This document shows positions 9,601 through 13,827 of a stretch of 13,827 nt of DNA, piece by piece (within the stretch, counting starts at the first letter, position 1; each line of letters begins with the position of its first letter). Source of the DNA: Balneolales bacterium (GTDB taxonomy: Bacteria > Bacteroidota > Rhodothermia > Balneolales > Balneolaceae). The position numbers and the translations under genes were made by a program. The notes under the pieces are model-generated. The model saw nothing but the letters and a program-made list of their open reading frames with translations. It was not told the origin of the DNA and did not search any database. The stretch lies in contig JAURMN010000119.1 in the NCBI GenBank assembly GCA_030830725.1, positions 1-13,827 of the forward strand, written 5' to 3'.

Positions 9601-10304
9601 CTGAACGCGAGAACGGAAGCGTTATCAGGAATGTTTAATTCAAAATTTCCATCCAGGTCGGTGGTAGTTCCTACTGTAGTGCCTGGTACAAAGACGTTCA
9701 CCGTTGGCAGAGGCTCGCCGGTTGTGGCATCGGTGACTCTACCCGTCACTTCGATCACCTCAACTTCATCCTGCACAGAAGGAGTTTCGACTCTGATAAG
9801 AAGAATTTCCCGGGTCGATGAGATGGCAGCCTCGTAACCGGTGCCTTCTAGCACCATCATCAACGCTTCAGCTGAATTCTGTTTATCAAAATCCACATCA
9901 AGTTTTCTCTTCAGCGCAGAAATGTCTGAGCGATATACGAGACCGAGATTCGACTGCTTTGCAATTTCACGAAGGGCTTCTGCAATCGTGCCATTTGCCT
10001 TACGATACGTAACTACATTTTGTAGTTCAGGAATCGAAGCGGAATATTCGGCGACTTTGTAATACTGAACTTTCGCAGTCTGTGTCCCAGTTAAGGACGT
10101 CAGAAACTGGGCCTTCAGATTAGAGGTGTTTCCCGGCTGAATCATCAGTAATCCCAGCATTAGCGTGCTAAGAATCACTCTGTTCAGCTTATTAACTGAT
10201 CGTTTCATAGTGACGTGTTTAGGTTTTGTTGGTTCGAATACTTCAACGTTCTTTTTTGGCTTGAAAAGCGCTTCCATACTGCTTTTGGAAAAATTTCTGC
10301 GCAT
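6633..10304 (-). CDS. SusC/RagA-family TonB-dependent transporter with STN signalling domain
   Basis: A 1223-residue outer-membrane transporter that moves SusD-bound substrate into the periplasm using TonB energy. Domains in order: a basic extension and signal anchor (hydrophobic at ~43-56, cleavage near residue 65); an STN (secretin/TonB short N-terminal) domain at ~105-170; a CarboxypepD_reg-like beta-sandwich at ~185-260 ('VTGRVTDATTGEPLPTVNVF', 'TDLDGNFEL'); a plug at ~270-410 with the SusC hallmarks 'LEDVVVVGYGTQ', 'LQGRLAGV', 'IRGTGSI' and 'LKDASAAAIYGSRGSNGVILIT'; then the beta-barrel, ending in a C-terminal Phe as in outer-membrane barrels. The STN domain marks it as a transducer that signals to the FecR protein encoded 15 bases upstream. 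The start is uncertain: ATG at 10304, 10277 or 10208. The last one, just before the Lys-Arg n-region, would give an ordinary signal peptide. Confidence 0.97.
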   Translation of the reverse strand: MRRNFSKSSMEALFKPKKNVEVFEPTKPKHVTMKRSVNKLNRVILSTLMLGLLMIQPGNTSNLKAQFLTSLTGTQTAKVQYYKVAEYSASIPELQNVVTYRKANGTIAEALREIAKQSNLGLVYRSDISALKRKLDVDFDKQNSAEALMMVLEGTGYEAAISSTREILLIRVETPSVQDEVEVIEVTGRVTDATTGEPLPTVNVFVPGTTVGTTTDLDGNFELNIPDNASVLAFSYVGYITQEVPVAGRTLFNIALQPDLVALEDVVVVGYGTQQRTEVTGSVGSIRVEEIQGVPVSSFENALQGRLAGVNVAESTGEPGATPQITIRGTGSISAGNEPLFVIDGVPITKNTDLQPALSQQRASFQPPKVNPLATINPNDIASIEVLKDASAAAIYGSRGSNGVILITTKKGQAGKPRVNFSTYAGVSSAFNTPDLMNSEELIAYTKDSRNNAYLQDIEMGKRPENPLYNPDNNAGRPNVANYLIPEKYVNWDGTDTDWLDLVLSSSTMQNYDVSVSGGTQNSNYFFSAGYLNQEGIIEGSEFDRYTVKVNLGHTMADRLKIGLGVNAALTQHDRLPANAPYFGTPPGVIYSALVHSPVVKPYNDDGTINQLDNTSHLGGGTTTASNPLAIMKYISEDIKNNRVFGNVFGEYNIMDNLTFKTLLGYDLENYQQNYYQGNEFLYRNQTKGNPYAQASSADSFNWLWENTVNYTNDFGDHSLNVVAGYTAQKQQDNKMVMIAQNFPDDQVTTINGGLLTGGTQSKEEWSLASALGRVNYAYKSKYLLTATLRSDRSSRFGADNQTGIFPSFSLGWRMTEEDFMADQDLFNELKFRTSYGVTGNFLIPNYGSIGLLGEANYPMGGTEQSGTGPITFGNSELTWETTYQTNFGLDFALLSDRIYGSIDAYQSRTEDLLLFVTVPASTGFSTALQNIGEVQNNGFEFSLTTRNTTGEFQWSTDFNFAKNNNEVTKLGPEGDPILSAGAAFTAHITMIGEAIGSYYGYVVDGIYQNQADIDNSPIDTQAPAARPGDLKFKDINGDGKITPDDRTIIGSYHPDFTYGITNRFNYKNFDLSIFIQGVEGREVMNLTSRHLKNGEANFNSYAVLNDRWISESQPGNGEHPRADRLSATHGNNQRVSSYFIEDGSYIKIKNLSLGYNLPNSILQNKVNRARVYMAVNNLAIWTDYVGFNPEVSLQAGNSLTPGEDYGAYPLSRTIQMGIDISF

Positions 10305-10319
10305 TCCAATCCCGTTTTC

Positions 10320-11432
10320 TTATTCCTCTGTGACTACGGTTTCGATCATTGTCCCGATACCGGATGGTTTTCCATCCTTATACAATTTTACATGATCGAA
10401 CAATACACGGTCTTCTTCCAGTGTGGCGCTCAACCCCAAAGAGGTCGAAATCACACTCAATACATTGGTTATAGAGCGACTTTTGAGCACAGCTGTCAGT
10501 TTCATCTCTTCGATATCTTCAGATGCAAAAAGCACGTCTACATCATATTTTCGCTCAAGTTGTCTAGCTACTTCTGCCATTGGAGTCTGGTCAAATGTCA
10601 GGAATCCTTCTTTCCAACTCAAGAACCCAGCCAAATCCTTCAGGCTTCGTGTCACAATCTCTTGTTTCGCAAGATCGAGATTCGCGACCATTCCCCTTGT
10701 AAGCATTACCCTGTCTGTTAAGCCAGCTTCCAGAGAATGAATAGCCACTACTCCTTCTTCCACCACGGTTTGAACTTCATCCTCTTCTGGATAAGATTTT
10801 ACCGCAAATCGCGTTCCTAGGACCTCTATTGTAGCCCCATTCACATGAATCATAAAGGACCGATTTGGATCTTTTGCCACATCAAAGAAGGCCTCTCCCT
10901 GAAGAAAAATTTCTCGTTTATCGACACCGAAGTGATTCGGAATACGGAGTGTACTCTCTGAATTGACTACGATTCTAGTTCCATCCGAAAGCATGACGCT
11001 ACCTCTTTCCGCTCTGGATGTGGAAATTTCACGTAGAACAGGCTCTTGGACGATCATTTCAATACTCTGGTAGTACTCCTGAACAAAGAAGAAACTCATT
11101 AGAGTTGTAAAAATCAGAATTGCCGCGTACCGCATAAACGTTGCGGAGAAAGAATGTAAGCGCTGATTACTGGTCTGTTTTAGAGGAAATAACTCTAAAA
11201 CACGAGGGACCTGATCCAGCCTGTTGCGAAGTAGTTCCCATTCAAGATCTACGGAAGGAGATTCAGGGTACCTAATTCCATACTCCGCCAGATCCCATAT
11301 CCGCTTAAACTCACGGAAAAGTCCCAGATTTTCGTCTGACTCCGCAATCCATGCATAGACCTCTTCCATCTCGACACGGCTGCACTCACCGGATAAGAAG
11401 GACGCAAGTCTTGTAAATTCTTTGGCTTTCAA
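10320..11432 (-). CDS. FecR-family anti-sigma factor
   Basis: A 370-residue inner-membrane regulator that holds or activates the adjacent ECF sigma factor and receives the signal from the SusC STN domain. The cytoplasmic N-terminal part (residues 4-50, 'FTRLASFLSGECS...ESDENLGLFREFKRIW') matches the sigma-binding region of Bacteroidota FecR proteins. A single membrane helix lies at ~101-117. The periplasmic FecR domain spans ~134-235 ('LSDGTRIVVNSESTL', 'LQGEAFFDVAKDPNRSFMIH', 'LGTRFAV'). A C-terminal DUF4974-type domain lies at ~279-346 ('LTFDQTPMAEVARQLERKY'). The only start that keeps the conserved N-terminus is TTG at 11432: an in-frame TAG lies four codons upstream, and the first ATG (11369, codon 22) would remove part of the sigma-binding region. 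The gene follows the sigma factor by 68 bases and precedes susC by 15. Confidence 0.93.
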   Translation of the reverse strand: MKAKEFTRLASFLSGECSRVEMEEVYAWIAESDENLGLFREFKRIWDLAEYGIRYPESPSVDLEWELLRNRLDQVPRVLELFPLKQTSNQRLHSFSATFMRYAAILIFTTLMSFFFVQEYYQSIEMIVQEPVLREISTSRAERGSVMLSDGTRIVVNSESTLRIPNHFGVDKREIFLQGEAFFDVAKDPNRSFMIHVNGATIEVLGTRFAVKSYPEEDEVQTVVEEGVVAIHSLEAGLTDRVMLTRGMVANLDLAKQEIVTRSLKDLAGFLSWKEGFLTFDQTPMAEVARQLERKYDVDVLFASEDIEEMKLTAVLKSRSITNVLSVISTSLGLSATLEEDRVLFDHVKLYKDGKPSGIGTMIETVVTEE

Positions 11433-11480
11433 AGCAGGTATCTAATTCTGAACTTTTACTATTTCAGAAGAGAGACAGGA

Positions 11481-11497
11481 GGGAATAGCCTATCCCC
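11481..11497 (-). other. Inverted repeat between sigma factor and fecR genes
   Basis: GGGAATA (11481-11487) and TATCCCC (11491-11497) form a 7-base stem with one mismatch and a 3-base loop, placed 3 bases after the sigma factor stop codon. No U-tract follows on the minus strand, so it is not a standard terminator. It could be an RNA-processing, stabilising or attenuating hairpin that sets the sigma to anti-sigma ratio; this is inference. Confidence 0.35.
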
Positions 11498-11500
11498 TAT

Positions 11501-12121
11501 TTAAAAGAGAATTTTTTTCTTCGGTAGTTGAATCTGCTCTAATTCGGCACGAATATACTGCAGAGACTGCGCAACATGATTCTCTACTGTACGCACAGAA
11601 ATATCACAAACCTGAGCAATTTCCTGGTAACTCAATCCATGTTTCTTGTGAAGATGAAATACCATTCGCCTTTTTTCCGGCATCGACTCTACAATTTGCC
11701 AGATTTGTTTAATCTGGTAGGATTTCTTTTCGTCAAGTTCGGCATCTTCAGGAACCCACTCCGGCACGGTTTGCAACTCATCTAAGAAACGCTTTTCGAG
11801 TTGATGACGAGCTTTATGCGATTGTAGAAAATTTAGACACTGGTTCCGAACCGCCTGGAATAAATAGACGTTTACATCCACTTTGATATACCAATTCTGT
11901 CGATTGCGCCATATTTTAAGAAAGACATCCTGAATAATGTCACTGGCATTCTCTCTGGATCGGATCATCGACAAAGCAAATTGAAATAGCGCCTGATGAT
12001 GTTTGTAGAATAAACGTTCAAATGCCACACGATCTCCCTGACGAATACGCTCAACAAGTGTTTGATCCGTGTGTGAAACGAATGAGATTAAGACTGGGTC
12101 CTCAGAAGGATTCATATCCAT
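11501..12121 (-). CDS. ECF RNA polymerase sigma factor, FecI/Bacteroidota SusC-linked type
   Basis: A 206-residue ECF (group 4) sigma-70 factor that directs RNA polymerase to target promoters, probably those of this locus. Region 2 spans ~24-95: 'VERIRQGDRVAFERLFYKHH' then 'DIIQDVFLKIWRNR' and 'VNVYLFQAVRNQCLNFLQ'. Region 4 spans ~140-192 with 'MPEKRRMVFHLHKKHGLSYQEIA' and a helix-turn-helix, 'ISVRTVENHVAQSLQYIR'. Length and order match the sigma-70 family that accompanies FecR and SusCD in Bacteroidota. The start is ATG 12121 or ATG 12115 (Met3). The C-terminal tail 'LPKKKILF' is basic. It is the first gene of the leftward operon, with a promoter candidate 28 bases upstream. Confidence 0.95.
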   Translation of the reverse strand: MDMNPSEDPVLISFVSHTDQTLVERIRQGDRVAFERLFYKHHQALFQFALSMIRSRENASDIIQDVFLKIWRNRQNWYIKVDVNVYLFQAVRNQCLNFLQSHKARHQLEKRFLDELQTVPEWVPEDAELDEKKSYQIKQIWQIVESMPEKRRMVFHLHKKHGLSYQEIAQVCDISVRTVENHVAQSLQYIRAELEQIQLPKKKILF

Positions 12122-12148
12122 AATTCGCTGTTCCCATTATTTATCGTT

Positions 12149-12181
12149 CAGAAATAGTAATTCCTGAATGGAATAGGTCAA
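12149..12181 (-). promoter_or_regulatory. Candidate promoter of the sigma factor operon
   Basis: On the minus strand TTGACC (12181-12176) is followed 19 bases later by TATTTCTG (12156-12149), which matches the Bacteroidota -7 element TAnnTTTG at all but one fixed position. The expected start near 12142 gives a leader of about 20 bases before ATG 12121. A small dyad, ATTCC-N5-GGAAT (12160-12174), lies between the two elements. Confidence 0.42.
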
Positions 12182-12386
12182 TGTAATTTCCAGTCAGTAT
12201 ACATAATCCCGATCACCACATTTGGCCTGAGATGCCATAAAAACAGGCTGATTATTCTACGTGAGATGATTACACGGTAAATAAGAAAAAAGAAACTAGA
12301 ATCAAATTGCGAATTGATTGGTGAATAGTGTTACCAGAGGGTGGAATGAATTTCAATTAAACCAGGTGCTCCATCGTGGGTTATTC

Positions 12387-12417
12387 TTGATAATCTGGGT
12401 ATTTTTCTGGATATTTT
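12387..12417 (+). promoter_or_regulatory. Candidate promoter of the riboswitch-controlled metB-like gene
   Basis: TTGATA (12387-12392) and TATTTT (12412-12417), 19 bases apart, fit the Bacteroidota -33/-7 layout loosely; GATATT at 17 bases is an alternative -10. A start near 12424 would put the RNA 5' end about 10 bases before stem P1 of the SAM aptamer, the position expected for an S-box leader. Confidence 0.4.
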
Positions 12418-12433
12418 ATTTCGTTCTTTATTT

Positions 12434-12532
12434 TCTTATCAAGAAAAGCCGAGGGAAATGGCCCAACGACGCTTTAGCAACCCCGGATCTTCCGGAAGGT
12501 GCTACCTCCAGCCTCAAATGGGGAAAGATAAG
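12434..12532 (+). promoter_or_regulatory. SAM-I (S-box) riboswitch aptamer
   Basis: The RNA binds S-adenosylmethionine and controls the methionine-pathway gene downstream. Stem P1 is CTTATC (12434-12439) with GATAAG (12527-12532). The conserved core is present in order: GAGGGA (12450-12455), TGGCCC (12458-12463), ACGA (12465-12468), GCAACC (12476-12481), and GGTGCTA (12498-12504) followed by CTCCAGC. P3 is CCGGA-TCT-TCCGG (12483-12495) and P4 is CCTC-AAAT-GGGG (12512-12523), followed by AAAGATAAG. Each element and its spacing agree with the SAM-I consensus, and the gene downstream is a Cys/Met-metabolism PLP enzyme. Confidence 0.95.
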
Positions 12533-12585
12533 TGATGAATAGTCTTACGTGTGTTGTAAATCCTCATTTAGGGGGTAATCGTTTT

Positions 12586-12616
12586 GGCTCTTCTGCTTAT
12601 CAGGAGGGCCTTTTTT
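12586..12616 (+). terminator. Intrinsic terminator, expression platform of the SAM riboswitch
   Basis: GGCTCTTCTG (12586-12595) pairs over 10 positions (including G-U pairs) with CAGGAGGGCC (12601-12610), with a CTTAT loop, followed by six T (12611-12616). The loop and first base of the 3' arm, CTTATC (12596-12601), repeat the P1 5' strand. P1's 3' strand GATAAG can therefore pair here instead and act as the antiterminator when SAM is absent. Confidence 0.9.
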
Positions 12617-12685
12617 GTATCTGGCTATCTGTCTTCGTTCATTTCCAATTCACCTGAATTCACCCAAAACCTGTTAAGATCCGCC

Positions 12686-13827
12686 ATGAGTAAAATTACC
12701 GAAACCCTTCACGCGATTCCGGTAGACGAACTAACCGGAGCCGTATCCGTCCCAGTCTATCAAACCTCTACCTACGTACAAGAAGCCCCGGGAGTGAACA
12801 AGGGCTATGATTATGGCCGTACTGGAAATCCAACTCGACGTGCTTTGGAAAAAATTGTGGCTCAACTGGAAAGTGGAGATTCAGCATTTGCTTTCGCCAC
12901 TGGTCTTGCAGCAATTGATTCGGTCTTAAAACTTCTTTCTGCCGGTGATGAAATTGTGGCGGTAGATGATATTTATGGTGGGGCTTATCGCCTTTTTACC
13001 AATGTCTATCAAAAAATGGGCATTCGGATCAAGTATGTCGATACTACAGATGCTCAAAATGTGGCGAATGCGATTACCGATCGCACTCGATTGGTCTGGA
13101 TCGAATCTCCCACTAATCCTACACTAAAAATCACAGATATCGCAGCAGTTTGCCAAGTTGTAAAAGAGGCTTCCGCTCGGTTTGACCATGGTCCACGAAA
13201 GTCTGAAACTGGTGATCCAGGAACTCCGCTACACGAACGTGATACACGTCCATTAGTGGTGGTTGACAATACATTCGCAAGTCCAGTAGTGCAAAACCCA
13301 ATTGAACTTGGAGCTGATTTGGTGATTCACTCTGCCACTAAATATCTGGGAGGACACGCGGATTTGCTGGCTGGAATTGTGGTTACGGCTACACCTGAAC
13401 TTTCGGCTCAAATCAAGTATGTACAAAACGCCTCAGGAGGAATTTTGGCTCCTTGGGATTGTTTTTTGGTGATTCGTGGTATCGAAACCTTAGAGCTCCG
13501 CGTGGAAAGACAGTGTGAGAATGCCATGAAAGTGGCTCGTTTTCTGGCGGAACATCCCGACGTAGATCAAGTCTATTACCCCGGCCTTGAGGGGCATAAA
13601 AATCACGAGGTCGCGAAACGCCAACAAAAAGGCTTATTTGGTGGTATCGTCTCTTTTACCTTAAAGCAAGACACGGAAGAAGCAGCCATCGCGTTTGTCA
13701 GCTCTACCAAATACTTTAAGTTGGCAGAAAGTCTGGGCGGCGTGAGAAGCCTGTGTTGTCAACCTGCGAAAATGACTCATGCATCTGTGCCACGTGAGCG
13801 TCGATTGGCCTCGGGGATCAAGGATTC
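12686..13827 (+). CDS. metB: Cystathionine gamma-synthase/Cys-Met metabolism PLP enzyme (partial, C-terminus outside window)
   Basis: 380 codons are visible from ATG 12686; family members are ~380-420 residues. This cytoplasmic PLP enzyme joins an activated homoserine to cysteine (cystathionine gamma-synthase) or performs a related gamma-replacement or lyase reaction. Visible motifs: 'TGAVSVPVYQTSTYV' (residues ~17-31), 'YDYGRTGNPTRRALE' (~41-55), 'FATGLAAIDSV', 'DDIYGGAYRLF', 'VWIESPTNPTLKI', 'VVVDNTFASPV', 'HSATKYLGGHADLLAG' with the PLP lysine at K219, and 'SLGGVRSLCCQPAKMTHASVP' near the end. Oddities: about 20 extra residues at ~163-189 before VVVDNTFA (Lys219 against Lys198 in the E. 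coli enzyme), and Arg354 where the family usually has Glu in SLGGxES. The SAM riboswitch upstream favours a methionine-biosynthetic role, so gamma-synthase is preferred over gamma-lyase, but O-acetylhomoserine sulfhydrylase is not excluded. Confidence 0.87.
   Translation, partial: MSKITETLHAIPVDELTGAVSVPVYQTSTYVQEAPGVNKGYDYGRTGNPTRRALEKIVAQLESGDSAFAFATGLAAIDSVLKLLSAGDEIVAVDDIYGGAYRLFTNVYQKMGIRIKYVDTTDAQNVANAITDRTRLVWIESPTNPTLKITDIAAVCQVVKEASARFDHGPRKSETGDPGTPLHERDTRPLVVVDNTFASPVVQNPIELGADLVIHSATKYLGGHADLLAGIVVTATPELSAQIKYVQNASGGILAPWDCFLVIRGIETLELRVERQCENAMKVARFLAEHPDVDQVYYPGLEGHKNHEVAKRQQKGLFGGIVSFTLKQDTEEAAIAFVSSTKYFKLAESLGGVRSLCCQPAKMTHASVPRERRLASGIKD

Larger units (their letters stand above)
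12122..12685. other. Divergent intergenic region (no protein gene supported)
   Basis: This 564-base gap separates the leftward sigma factor operon from the rightward metB-like gene. The left third holds the sigma factor promoter candidate and an A/T-rich near-palindrome at 12300-12319 (AATCAA..TTGATT, central GC). The right part is the leader of the metB-like gene: promoter, SAM-I aptamer, terminator, then 69 bases without an evident ribosome-binding site. AATTCACC occurs twice, at 12647 and 12657. An open frame at 12318-12542 starts with TTG and runs through the riboswitch, so it is not called. Confidence 0.7.

Noticed and set aside
10215..10721. 168-codon plus-strand open frame
   Set aside because: It lies antisense to the fecR and susC N-terminal coding regions, which have strong family matches, and the translation shows no recognisable domain.
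12225..12248. GCCTG/CAGGC inverted repeat in the divergent region
   Set aside because: Only 5 base pairs with a 14-base loop and no T-run on either side; expected by chance.
12318..12542. Possible 74-residue small membrane protein on the plus strand
   Set aside because: It starts with TTG, and its second half is read through the SAM-I aptamer. Its hydrophobic stretch comes from the T-rich promoter region. The RNA structure explains the sequence better.
12647..12664. Direct repeat AATTCACC with a 10-base period before the metB-like start
   Set aside because: Two short copies only; no known regulator site recognised.
13054..13269. 71-codon minus-strand open frame
   Set aside because: It is antisense to the metB-like enzyme, including its insertion, and has no supporting motif or start signal.
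1..13827. Mobile elements, CRISPR arrays, tRNA or rRNA genes
   Set aside because: No transposase or integrase, regular spaced repeats, or tRNA/rRNA-like sequence was found on either strand by reading.

Overview
The window reads as part of a Bacteroidota-type chromosome (Bacteroidota, or the related Balneolota/Rhodothermota). The evidence is an ECF sigma factor, FecR-like anti-sigma factor, SusC, SusD gene set, a SusD lipoprotein with an acidic Cys-Ser-Asp-Asp start, and genes without clear Shine-Dalgarno sequences. No ribosomal or marker gene is present, so the phylum assignment is an inference.

Layout. Everything from 1 to 12121 lies on the minus strand and is best read from right to left. 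An ECF sigma factor (11501-12121) is followed by a FecR anti-sigma factor (10320-11432, apparent TTG start), a SusC-type TonB-dependent transporter with an N-terminal STN signalling domain (6633-10304), and a SusD lipoprotein (5204-6589). A strong hairpin terminator (5108-5140) follows. Next come a secreted PIG-L/LmbE-type deacetylase (4134-5069), a weaker terminator, and a promoter with a LacI-like palindrome. These lead into a second tight gene group: an FHS-type sugar MFS transporter (2734-3984), a ROK sugar kinase lacking the usual zinc motif (1848-2720), and a secreted protein resembling the YetA/exo-rhamnogalacturonan lyase family (1-1794, its C-terminus outside the window).

Right of 12121 there is a 564-base gap, then a divergent plus-strand gene for a Cys/Met-metabolism PLP enzyme (cystathionine gamma-synthase type, 12686 to the window end). 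Its leader holds a clear SAM-I (S-box) riboswitch aptamer (12434-12532) and an intrinsic terminator (12586-12616). The terminator loop repeats the 5' strand of aptamer stem P1, which gives a readable on/off mechanism.

How it works together (inference). The minus-strand block looks like a nutrient-uptake locus. Substrate binding to SusC/SusD would be signalled through the STN domain to FecR and the sigma factor. Extracytoplasmic enzymes (the PIG-L deacetylase and the YetA-like protein) would trim the substrate, the MFS transporter would import the released sugar, and the ROK kinase would phosphorylate it. The enzyme set suggests a pectin-like (rhamnogalacturonan) or N-acetylated glycan, but the substrate cannot be fixed from sequence alone. 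The plus-strand gene is unrelated methionine biosynthesis under SAM control.
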